From CAZBQG01 sp964493945 (lineage in GTDB: Bacteria; Pseudomonadota; Alphaproteobacteria; Rhodospirillales; UBA2165): a stretch of DNA of 19,598 nt. Within the stretch, counting starts at the first letter, position 1; each line of letters begins with the position of its first letter. The position numbers and the translations under genes were made by a program. The stretch lies in contig CAZBQG010000051.1 in the NCBI GenBank assembly GCA_964493945.1, positions 1 to 19,598 on the forward strand, read 5' to 3'. Shown here piece after piece: positions 1-7,128 of this stretch. The notes under the pieces were generated by a model, which was given only the letters and a program-made list of their open reading frames with translations, ran no database searches and had not been told where the DNA came from.

Positions 1-61
1 GGGCCTGTTGCGGCCCTTCATCCGCCGTTTCCGGTGGCAGTGGTGCAGTTTCTCCGACCAT
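1..61 (-). CDS. Possible start of a gene running off the left edge
   Basis: An ATG at 61 on the minus strand opens a frame that stays open to the window edge (about 20 codons, beginning M-V-G-E-T-A-P-L-P-P-E-T). It lies 22 bases after the stop of the Rrf2 regulator and has a weak purine-rich stretch (AGGTTGG) just upstream. It could be the next gene of a minus-strand operon. The fragment is too short to recognise, and it may be chance. Confidence 0.25.
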   Translation of the reverse strand, partial: MVGETAPLPPETADEGPQQA

Positions 62-83
62 TTCCAACCTGAATTGGCGTGGT

Positions 84-533
84 TTAAACGGATCTTCCCG
101 CCAGCAATTGTCTTTCTTCCCGTTCGCGGCGCTGGCGCATGGTTTTCAGCAATGTATCGATGGTGATGGAGCTTAAGGTGGCCCGCGCAATATCGTCGAT
201 TTCGCCCAGCACCATCTGCAAAGACCGGCTGATATCCGTATCGGTGCCAGTTTCGCGCTGGGCGTCCACATCGGCGCCGATATCTTCAAAAATATTGATC
301 ACATCCATCAAGGTGGTGCGTTTGGCGAAACCGGAAAAGCGGTAGCCGCCGCCGGCACCCCGCACTGAATCCACCAGACCGGCGCGCCCCAGATCGCGCA
401 GCACCTTGGCCAGATGATTGGCCGATATGCCGTAAATTTCCGCCAGATCGGCGGCGGAGAGCTGGCGTTCGGGTTCATTGGCCAGTTCCAGCACGGCATA
501 GAGCCCGAAACGTGTGGCTTTTTGCAACTTCAT
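84..533 (-). CDS. Rrf2 family transcriptional regulator without cysteine ligands
   Basis: This is a 149-residue winged-helix regulator of the Rrf2 family (IscR, NsrR, CymR and RirA relatives). Residues 1-60 carry the helix-turn-helix (S-A-A-D-L-A-E-I-Y-G-I-S then N-H-L-A-K-V-L-R-D-L), followed by the glycine-rich wing V-R-G-A-G-G-G-Y at 57-64. These are the family hallmarks, and the length is normal. In iron-sulfur members, three cysteines lie around residues 90-105. Here that stretch reads A-Q-R-E-T-G-T-D-T-D and the whole protein contains no cysteine, so it should not bind a cluster through the usual Cys set; what it senses is unknown. It starts 19 bases after the stop of the GNAT gene, so the two are probably co-transcribed. 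It may regulate the divergent box operon, but that is inference. The family call is secure; the target is not. Confidence 0.93.
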   Translation of the reverse strand: MKLQKATRFGLYAVLELANEPERQLSAADLAEIYGISANHLAKVLRDLGRAGLVDSVRGAGGGYRFSGFAKRTTLMDVINIFEDIGADVDAQRETGTDTDISRSLQMVLGEIDDIARATLSSITIDTLLKTMRQRREREERQLLAGRSV

Positions 534-552
534 GAACTACCCCCCGCCCCCC

Positions 553-1047
553 TCAATCGATCATCTTTTCAAGTTCGATGAAGGAGCCCGCCATCAATCC
601 CTGGGACCGGAAAAAGGACATATTGAGCGTATCGTCCCGGGCCAGCATGGTGCGCACCATATTAACGCCCCCGGCCCTGAGATTATCGCAGATCGCCTTG
701 AATAAAAGCGCGCCAACGCCGCGTACCCGGTGATCGGGCATGACGCCAATGGTCAGCACCCACCCGCAGGGCGGTGACCCGAATTCCCAGGCCCGCACCT
801 CGCCTACGATAAAGCCCAGAAATTCGCCATCCGTGGCATCCTCGGCGATCAGGAAATAGCGCCCCGCCCGGCCGCCGAAACGGGTGAAGGTGTCGGCCCA
901 ATAATCGGGCTTGGGATGATCCGTATTCAGTGCATCCAATTCAACGATTTTGGGAATATCCTCGGCGACGGCGTCCCGGATTTTCAGATCGCTGGATTGA
1001 AAATCAGGCACCTCGGCGGGGTCGGTTTCGGGGGAGGAATTAGGCAT
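553..1047 (-). CDS. GNAT family N-acetyltransferase
   Basis: This is a 164-residue protein with the GNAT fold. The acetyl-CoA-binding motif A is visible at about 100-116 (I-G-V-M-P-D-H-R-V-R-G-V-G-A-L-L), with the R-x-x-G-x-G/A signature after a beta strand ending in L-T-I-G-V. The preceding strand F-L-G-F-I-V-G-E-V and the C-terminal region with a substrate-side F-F-R-S-Q-G-L also fit. The first 20 residues are acidic and proline-rich and probably disordered. The substrate cannot be predicted: the family acetylates small amines, antibiotics, ribosomal proteins and N-termini. No good ribosome site precedes the ATG, so a leaderless or alternative start is possible. It faces away from boxC across a 239-base intergenic region and is followed closely by the Rrf2 gene. 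Confidence 0.87.
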   Translation of the reverse strand: MPNSSPETDPAEVPDFQSSDLKIRDAVAEDIPKIVELDALNTDHPKPDYWADTFTRFGGRAGRYFLIAEDATDGEFLGFIVGEVRAWEFGSPPCGWVLTIGVMPDHRVRGVGALLFKAICDNLRAGGVNMVRTMLARDDTLNMSFFRSQGLMAGSFIELEKMID

Positions 1048-1127
1048 GAAAATGGGGCCGGAAATTGGGTTGAGGTCCGATCATGAAACTCCTTGGATAT
1101 ATTTTGCGATTGATTCTCATTTTCTTT

Positions 1128-1156
1128 TTGACAAACAAGCCAACCTAAATTGGTAA
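1128..1156 (+). promoter_or_regulatory. Candidate sigma-70-type promoter for the box operon
   Basis: A perfect -35 hexamer TTGACA lies at 1128-1133 in an AT-rich intergenic stretch. With a 17-base spacer, the -10 would be TTGGTA at 1151-1156, which is a poor match. This -10 falls inside the inverted repeat at 1148-1171, so a protein bound there would compete with RNA polymerase. The box start codon is 130 bases further on. The call rests on motif matching only. Confidence 0.3.
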
Positions 1157-1171
1157 TTAAGTACCAAATTG
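1148..1171. promoter_or_regulatory. 24-bp inverted repeat, candidate operator
   Basis: The arms TTGGTA (1151-1156) and TACCAA (1163-1168) are perfect reverse complements separated by six bases (ATTAAG). The flanks AAA and ATT extend the symmetry to 8 of 9 positions per arm. It sits alone in the AT-rich divergent region between the GNAT/Rrf2 pair and boxC, overlapping the likely -10 of the box promoter. This is the geometry of a dimeric winged-helix repressor site. The Rrf2 protein encoded next door is the obvious local candidate, but nothing in the sequence proves that pairing. A hairpin without a U tract could also be formed. Confidence 0.45.
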
Positions 1172-1286
1172 CAGAATAAGGATTTCATTACCATAATAAC
1201 CGCAAAGTTCCACGAACCAACCTATAATTGATCCCAGCATCGTTTTTGGCTTGTTTAAACGGAATAAAGAACGGAATAGCAGGAAG

Positions 1287-2932
1287 ATGATAGATTTTTC
1301 AACCCACCCCGATACCTATAAACATTGGACCCTGACCTGTGACGGCCCGGTGGCCAATCTGGTTCTGGATGTGGACGAAGATGGGGGGATTCAGCCGGGC
1401 TATACGCTGAAGCTCAATTCCTACGATCTGGGCGTGGATATCGAACTTTATGACGCCACCCGGCGCCTCCGTTCCGAACATCCGGAAGTCAAATCGGTAG
1501 TCATCAACTCGGCCAAGGACCGCGTCTTTTGCGCTGGCGCCAATATTGCCATGCTGGGACAGTCAAGCCATGCCTGGAAGGTCAATTTCTGCAAATTCAC
1601 CAACGAGACCCGCAACGGTATTGAGGACTAATCTTCCAGCTCGAACCAAAAATATCTGTGTCTTGTTAATGGCACGGCGGCGGGCGGCAGCTATGAACTG
1701 GCCTTGGCCACCGATCATATCACGCTGGCCGATGACGGCTCTTCCACCGTGTCCTGGCCGGAAGTGCCCCTGATGGCCATGTTGCCCGGCACCGGCGGCC
1801 TCACGCGGGTGGTGGATAAGCGCCGCGTGCGCTGCAACCGGGCCGATTATTTCTGCACCCTCACCGAAGGGGTCAAGGGAAGGCGCGCCCTGGATTGGAA
1901 GCTGGTGGATGAACTGGTGCCCGCTCCAAGGTCGACGAGGTGGCAAAAGAACGCGCCCTGGAACTGGCCGGCAAGTCTTCGCGCCCCGATGAAGGCCAAG
2001 GCGTAGAGCTGACCTCATTGACCCGTGAGATTTCCGAAGACGGCATTGCCTACACATATGTAACTGTCAAACTGGACCGCGCCGCCGGCACGGCCGAGAT
2101 CACCGTCGCCGCCCCCGATGCCGCACCCCCCACCACCGTCGAGGAGATCCAGGCCGTCGGCGTCGATTTCTGGCCCCTGGCCATCGCCCGCGAACTGGAT
2201 GACGCGATCCTTCATATGCGCACCAACGAGGATGAAATCGGCACCTGGGTCTTGCGCACCACGGGCAATGCCGATCATGTGCAGGCCGCAGATGAGGCCC
2301 TGCTGGCCAATGCCGATCACTGGCTGGTACGCAAAATTACCGCTTATTTAAAGCGCAGCCTGAAGCGCATTGATGTATCGTCGCGCTCCATCATCGTCTT
2401 GGCCGAGCCTGGATTCTGCTTTACCGGGACACTGCTGAAACTGCTTTTGGCGACGGACCGGAGCTATATGCTGGATGGCAGCTTCGAGGGCGCCAAAGAA
2501 GAAGCCTTCCTGCGCGCGACCGGCATGAATTTCGGCCCCCTCCCCATGTGCAATGATCTGAGCCGCCTAGCCACCCGCTTTCTGGGCGATGATGGCGCGC
2601 AAGCAGATGTGCAGGCCGAAATCGGCCAGAATCTGGATGCCCAGGCGGCCGATGATCTGGGGCTGGTGACCTTTACCCCCGGTGATATCGATTGGGAGGA
2701 TGAAGTCCGCCTGGCCATTGAGGAGCGGGCAAGCTTCTCCCCGGACGCCCTGACCGGCATGGAAGCCTCGCTCCGTTTCGTCGGTCCCGAAACCATGGAA
2801 ACCAAAATATTCGCCCGCCTCAGCGCCTGGCAAAATTGGATTTTCCAGCGCCCAAATGCTGTTGGAGAGACGGGTGCGCTGAAACTTTACGACACCGGCA
2901 AGCAAGCCAAATATGATCCGAAGAGGGTATGA
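1287..2932 (+). pseudogene. boxC: Benzoyl-CoA-dihydrodiol lyase BoxC, interrupted by a stop and a frameshift
   Basis: BoxC is a crotonase-superfamily enzyme that opens the ring of 2,3-dihydrodihydroxybenzoyl-CoA in the aerobic benzoyl-CoA pathway. It is recognised by M-L-G-x-S-S-H-A-W-K-V-N-F-C-K-F-T-N-E-T-R-N-G-I-E-D, then N-G-T-A-A-G-G-S-Y-E-L-A-L-A and L-P-G-T-G-G-L-T-R-V-V-D-K-R-R-V-R. Joined, the frames give about 549 residues, the normal length. Two lesions break it. An in-frame TAA at 1629-1631 follows G-I-E-D, and the same frame resumes at once with typical sequence. A one-base loss near 1920-1924 (a C run) shifts the frame, and the remainder continues as S-K-V-D-E-V-A-K-E-R-A-L-E to the TGA at 2930. 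The start ATG at 1287 fits the homologous N-terminus; AGGA lies very close to it, and a TTG at 1251 is a less likely start. It is followed by boxB after four bases. It may be a decayed gene or carry sequencing errors. Confidence 0.9.
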
Positions 2933-2936
2933 CAAA

Positions 2937-3761
2937 ATGACCGCCATCGATTATTCCCAATCCATTCCCAACAATGTCAACCTGGCCGATGACCGCCGGC
3001 TTATCCGGGGCCTGGAAAGATGGCTGCCCGCCTATATGGATTGGTGGCACGAATTAGGCCCGGAAAATGCCAAGGATTTGGGGGTTTATCTGCGCACCGA
3101 CGTCGGGCGTGTCGTGCAAAGGGCCGCCGAGCTAAGCAAACAGGCTGACAGTCTGGATATCCGCTCCCTGGGCGGCATTGATCTGCCGACCATCCAGAAA
3201 TATATCAATTTCCATTACAGCGCCTGCCTGGATCTGTTCGGCCAGGAGCTGTCGACCAATGCGGCCAATTACTACACCATGGGTCTCAAGGGCCGCTACC
3301 AGGAGAACAAGATCGACGACGATCATCTGCTAGATAATGATTGCTACAAAGTGCCGGAAGCCGCCGGTAAAAAAATCAAATAACGAAGCGCCGGCCCTGA
3401 CCGCGATCAATGAGCGCCTGCGGGTCGATTTCACGGCTGATTGCAAACGGGGCCTGGACCGGTGAAACAAGTCCCTCAAGGCAGTCGGCATTGATTCCCG
3501 CCTGAAACTGCCCAGCACCGGCTTTCGCCGCAATATCGGCAGCTTCGCAGGCCATCATGTGACGCCGGAAGGAAAGATCGTACCAAATCCGAATGGGATA
3601 CCCATGTTGGCGATTGGTTGCCCACCGAAATAGACCGGCGTTTCGTCAAATCCCTCATGGTGCCGGTCACCGAGCCCGGCCAGATGGCCGCCTGGATTGC
3701 CCCGCCGGCCAAGGGCATTCATGGCCAGCCCGTCGATTTCGAATATGTCCGCTTTCACTAG
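2937..3761 (+). pseudogene. boxB: Benzoyl-CoA 2,3-epoxidase BoxB remnant lacking the diiron domain
   Basis: BoxB is the diiron oxygenase that epoxidises benzoyl-CoA, working with the reductase BoxA. The N-terminus (I-P-N-N-V-N-L, then D-V-Y-L-R-T-type sequence) and the C-terminal half (I-D-L-P-T-I-Q-K-Y-I-N-F-H-Y-S, S-T-N-A-A-N-Y-Y, G-L-K-G-R-Y, and at the end W-I-A-P-P then Q-P-V-D-F-E-Y-V-R-F) are unmistakable. Between them, V-Y-L-R-T-D-V-G runs straight into R-V-V-Q-R-A at about 3098-3112. This skips some 200 residues of the usual roughly 470, including the E-E-G-R-H and E-E-A-H-H iron ligands. Further lesions are an extra A in the seven-A run at 3369-3375 (premature TAA at 3381), a TGA at 3463-3465 where the family has Trp, and a one-base loss near 3583. 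No catalytic activity is expected. A good AGAGGG ribosome site precedes the ATG. No boxA is in the window. Confidence 0.92.
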
Positions 3762-3800
3762 GGGCTGAAATTTAGCATAATCTGGCCCTGTTTTGATTTA

Positions 3801-3808
3801 AGGGGAGG
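3801..3808 (+). promoter_or_regulatory. Strong ribosome binding site of bclA
   Basis: AGGGGAGG lies five bases before the ATG at 3814 and fixes the start of the benzoate-CoA ligase. It is the strongest Shine-Dalgarno match in this operon. Confidence 0.8.
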
Positions 3809-3813
3809 TCCAG

Positions 3814-5394
3814 ATGCGCGATCACACGGTTGAGGTCGACCGGAGTGGCCCGCACGCCACGTTTAAATTTGCTGATAATTTCAACGTCGCGGTCCCCTTC
3901 ATCGACCGCCACCTGAAAGAAGGCCGGGCCGATAAAATGGCCATCCGCGTGGTCGATGGCGAAGAGGTGACCTATGGGGAATTGGCCGAGAAGGTAAACC
4001 GGTGCGGCAATGCGTTGCTGGATTTGGGTATCAAAAAAGGCCAGCGCCTGTTGTTCATGGTCAAGGATTGCCCCGAATTCCATTATGTATTCTGGGGAGC
4101 GATCAAGGCGGGCATCATGCCCGTGCCCCTGAACACCCTTCTGCGCGCCAAGGATTACGCCTATATCATCGGGAATTCGGAAGCCGCCGCCGTCATCTAT
4201 TCCCCCGAATTCGCCGCCGAAGTGGTGCCGGGCGTGGAGCAAGCCTCCCACACGCCCCTGGTCACTATGTCGGTCGAGGGCGATGGCGATAATCTGAAAG
4301 ACCTGATCGCCGCCGCCTCGCCCGACCTGGAGCCCAATCCGGCAAAACCCGAAGATGATTGCTTATGGCTTTACTCGTCTGGCTCCACCGGTGATCCCAA
4401 GGGCGTGGTCCATGGCCAGACCCATATGGTCTATACCTCCGAACTCTACGGCGTCGGCATCATCTCCATGGCCGAGGACGACATCGTATTTTCGGCACCC
4501 AAGCTGTTCTTCGCCTATGGGCTGGGCGCGGCCATGACCTTCCCCCTTTGGGTCGGAGCCGAAGCCATCCTCTATGCCCCCGCGCCGACGCCGGGCGCCA
4601 TGTTCGATGTGATCGAGAAATACAGGCCAACCGTCTATTACGGCGTGCCCACCCTTTATGCCGCCCAGCTCAAAATGCTGGAAGAGCGCGACGCCGATCA
4701 ATCCTGTATCCGCGCCGCCATGTCGGCCGGTGAGGCCCTGCCGCCGGACATGTTCCACCGCTGGAAGGAAAAGACTGGCATAACCCTGTTGGATGCCATC
4801 GGCACGACGGAGATGCTCCATATCTTCATCTGCAACACGCCCCAGCAACACCGGGTGGGTGCCACCGGCCTGGTGGTGCCGGGATATGACGCGCGCATCG
4901 TCGGCGAGGACGGTGAGGATTTGCCGCCGGGTGAAATCGGTGCCCTGACCGTGCGTGGCGGATCCCAGCTCAAATCCTATTGGGACAATCCGGAAAAGAA
5001 CAAATCCACCATCGTCGATGGCTGGGTGCGGACGGGCGATACCTATTACCAGGATGAGGACGGATTTTTTTTCTGCTGCGGGCGCTCCGATGACATGCTC
5101 AAGGTGGGTGGAATCTGGTGCTCGCCGGTCGAGATCGAGGCCAAGCTGGTCGAACATTCCAAGGTGCTGGAAGCCGCCGTCGTCGGGCGCGCCGACGAGG
5201 CCGAACTGATCAAGCCCGAAGCCTATATCGTGCTTAATGATGCGGGCGATGCGGGGGACGCGCTGGAGGCCGAATTGCTGGAACATTGCAAGTCGGGACT
5301 GGCCCGCTACAAATATCCCCGCTGGTTCAATTTCGTAGATGACCTACCCAAAACGGCCACCGGAAAGATCCAGAGATTCCGCCTTAGAAGCTGA
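3814..5394 (+). CDS. bclA: Benzoate-CoA ligase
   Basis: This is a 526-residue cytoplasmic ANL-superfamily ligase that activates benzoate with ATP and CoA to benzoyl-CoA, the entry step of the box pathway. The AMP-binding P-loop is Y-S-S-G-S-T-G-D-P-K-G at 187-197. The A5-type motif is I-G-T-T-E-M-L-H-I-F, and the hinge and A8 region run from G-D-T-Y-Y-Q-D-E-D-G-F-F-F at about 408 through R-S-D-D-M-L-K-V-G-G-I-W. The adenylation lysine is K518 in P-K-T-A-T-G-K-I-Q. The E-M-L-H-I-F signature and the length match benzoate/4-hydroxybenzoate ligases rather than fatty acyl ligases. The gene is intact, unlike boxC and boxB upstream. It is followed after 11 bases by the CoA-transferase pair. Substituted benzoates are possible substrates; the sequence does not settle this. 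Confidence 0.94.
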   Translation: MRDHTVEVDRSGPHATFKFADNFNVAVPFIDRHLKEGRADKMAIRVVDGEEVTYGELAEKVNRCGNALLDLGIKKGQRLLFMVKDCPEFHYVFWGAIKAGIMPVPLNTLLRAKDYAYIIGNSEAAAVIYSPEFAAEVVPGVEQASHTPLVTMSVEGDGDNLKDLIAAASPDLEPNPAKPEDDCLWLYSSGSTGDPKGVVHGQTHMVYTSELYGVGIISMAEDDIVFSAPKLFFAYGLGAAMTFPLWVGAEAILYAPAPTPGAMFDVIEKYRPTVYYGVPTLYAAQLKMLEERDADQSCIRAAMSAGEALPPDMFHRWKEKTGITLLDAIGTTEMLHIFICNTPQQHRVGATGLVVPGYDARIVGEDGEDLPPGEIGALTVRGGSQLKSYWDNPEKNKSTIVDGWVRTGDTYYQDEDGFFFCCGRSDDMLKVGGIWCSPVEIEAKLVEHSKVLEAAVVGRADEAELIKPEAYIVLNDAGDAGDALEAELLEHCKSGLARYKYPRWFNFVDDLPKTATGKIQRFRLRS

Positions 5395-5405
5395 TAAGCA
5401 AAAAT

Positions 5406-6329
5406 ATGACAAGCAAACTGGTTGAGCTTGATCAGGCTCTGGGTGATCTGTTGGGGGACGGTGACAGCGTGGTTCTGGGCACGGCCCTGGAAGCCGCCAT
5501 CCCCTTCGCCGCGGCTTACGAAATCATCAGCCAATCCCGCAAAGGCCTGCATCTGATGGCTCCCATCGCCGATATGGTGGGTGATCTGCTGATCGGGGCG
5601 GGCTGCATCAATCAGGTCAGCGCATCCTGGGTGGGCAATGTGTCGGGGGGGCTGGGCCATAATTACCGCCGCGCCGCCGAACACGCCCTGCCCCATGCCA
5701 TCGCCATCCATGATTATTCCAATTTCGCCCTGGGTCTGGCGCTGACTGCCGGCGCCCACGGCATGCCTTATGTCGCCCTGAAAAGCCTGTTGGGATCGGA
5801 TATCCTGAAAAGCAACCCGGACTTCAAGGCCCAGCCAAACCCCTTCAGCGAGACGGGCGAACCCGTCGTCCTGGTCCCGGCGCTCAAGCCCGACCTGGCC
5901 ATTCTTTGCGTGCAGCGTTCCGACGAAGGGGGCAATGCACATATCTGGGGCTCATTGGGTGTAACACAAGAAGCGGCCCTGGCCGCCGACCGCGTCCTGA
6001 TCCTGGCCGATGAAATCGTTGCACCCGAAGTGATCGCCTCGGACCCCAGCCGGGTTCTGTTCCCTGGCTTCCGGGTAAGCGCCGTCTGCCACATCCCGGG
6101 CGCCAGCCACCCCTCGCCGCTGACCGGATGCTGGAAGCGCGACAATGATTTCTTCCACGATTACCACGAAGTATCCAGGGACCCGGATGGCTTCCAGAAC
6201 TGGCTGGCTGAATGGGTGACGGGCCCCAAGGACCACGCCGCCTACCGGGCCAAACTTGGCGAGAGACTTGGAAAGCTCCGCATCAAAGGCGACACCCCCT
6301 CGGCCCCCGCCAATTACGCCGCCGCCTGA
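5406..6329 (+). CDS. Class I CoA-transferase, alpha subunit (GctA/IpdA-like)
   Basis: This 307-residue protein resembles the alpha subunit of glutaconate-type CoA-transferases and the related IpdA proteins. Visible family features include A-A-I-P-F-A-A-A-Y-E-I-I near the N-terminus, then D-x-L-I-G-A-G-C and the block S-W-V-G-N-V-S-G-G-L-G-H-N-Y-R-R-A-x-E. The protein is cytoplasmic, with no signal peptide. It is followed one base after its stop by the beta subunit, so the two form a translationally linked pair. In this operon it could move CoA onto or off an aromatic or dicarboxylic acid. Alternatively, like IpdAB of steroid catabolism, it could hydrolyse a ring-opened CoA intermediate rather than transfer CoA. 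The subunit assignment is firm; the substrate is unknown. Only a weak ribosome site precedes the ATG. Confidence 0.88.
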   Translation: MTSKLVELDQALGDLLGDGDSVVLGTALEAAIPFAAAYEIISQSRKGLHLMAPIADMVGDLLIGAGCINQVSASWVGNVSGGLGHNYRRAAEHALPHAIAIHDYSNFALGLALTAGAHGMPYVALKSLLGSDILKSNPDFKAQPNPFSETGEPVVLVPALKPDLAILCVQRSDEGGNAHIWGSLGVTQEAALAADRVLILADEIVAPEVIASDPSRVLFPGFRVSAVCHIPGASHPSPLTGCWKRDNDFFHDYHEVSRDPDGFQNWLAEWVTGPKDHAAYRAKLGERLGKLRIKGDTPSAPANYAAA

Positions 6330-6330
6330 T

Positions 6331-7095
6331 ATGCCTAAGCCCGATTATTCCACCCAGGAGCTAATGATCATCGCCGCCGCCCGCGAAATCGGCGACGAGG
6401 AGCTGGTCTTCGTCGGCATGCGCCTGCCCATCACGGCCTACGGCGTGGCCCGCCTGACCCATGCGCCAAACGCCGTCGGCCTGTTCGAAGGCGGCCTGGC
6501 CCGCTACGGCCCGGCAGACGACATGCTCTACACCATGGTCGATCCGCCGGCGCAGTTGAACGCGGCCTGGGCGACGGGATTGGTCCAGGTAATGGGCCTG
6601 TTGGGCGCGGGCCGGGTAGATGCGGGCTTCATCGGCGGCGCCGAGGTGGACCGGTTTGGCAATTTGAACAGCTCATACATTGGCGATCATGCCGAGCTTA
6701 AGGTAAAGCTCCCGGGCTCGGGGGGTGCTGCGGATTTGGCCGCCTTATCCAAACGCCTGATCGCCATCATGAACCACGACGAACGCCGCCTTGTGGAGCG
6801 CGTCTCCTATGTCACCTCCGCCGGGTATCTGGATGGCGGCGATGCCCGCAAGAAGGCCGGCCTCCCCTGGGGCGGCACGGCGGCGGTGATCACCGACAAA
6901 GCCATCCTGCGGCCATATGGACCGGAAAACGAGTTGCATCTGGCATCGATCCATCCGGGATACTCGGAGGCAGAGATCGGCGAGCTCACTGGCTGGGACC
7001 TGAAAGCAGAACCGGATATGGACGAGACGGTACCGCCAAGTGGGGCGGAAATGGAAGCGCTGCATGCTATCGATACGGATGGGTTTTGGCGGTGA
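6331..7095 (+). CDS. Class I CoA-transferase, beta subunit (GctB/IpdB-like)
   Basis: This 254-residue beta subunit starts at ATG 6331, one base after the alpha stop; an upstream in-frame start inside the alpha gene is unlikely. The motif G-L-F-E-G-G places a glutamate at residue 53, matching the catalytic Glu54 position of glutaconate CoA-transferase beta. G-G-A-E-V-D-R-F-G-N-L-N-S-S and L-P-G-S-G-G-A-A-D are typical of the family, as is the later V-T-S-A-G-Y-L-D-G-G. The glutamate favours true CoA-transferase chemistry, although IpdB-type hydrolases are close relatives. The gene is intact and ends with TGA 33 bases before the desulfinase-like gene. A CoA donor such as succinyl-CoA and the true acceptor cannot be read from sequence. 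Confidence 0.88.
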   Translation: MPKPDYSTQELMIIAAAREIGDEELVFVGMRLPITAYGVARLTHAPNAVGLFEGGLARYGPADDMLYTMVDPPAQLNAAWATGLVQVMGLLGAGRVDAGFIGGAEVDRFGNLNSSYIGDHAELKVKLPGSGGAADLAALSKRLIAIMNHDERRLVERVSYVTSAGYLDGGDARKKAGLPWGGTAAVITDKAILRPYGPENELHLASIHPGYSEAEIGELTGWDLKAEPDMDETVPPSGAEMEALHAIDTDGFWR

Positions 7096-7128
7096 GGTAG
7101 AGTAAAATAGCTGTTGGGGGAAATACAG

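Noticed and set aside
1629..1631. TAA in boxC as programmed readthrough or a split two-protein design
   Set aside because: It is not at a domain boundary, there is no ribosome site or start for a second protein just after it, and a second frameshift lies downstream.
3463..3465. TGA read as tryptophan (alternative genetic code) because boxB has TGA at a Trp position
   Set aside because: TGG is used normally throughout, and TGA ends several intact genes here (bclA, both CoA-transferase subunits, gentisate dioxygenase). Recoding of TGA as Trp does not fit.
4363..5286. 307-codon open frame antisense to bclA
   Set aside because: It is the high-GC shadow of the ligase gene. It has no recognisable domain or credible ribosome site, and the plus strand has all ligase motifs.
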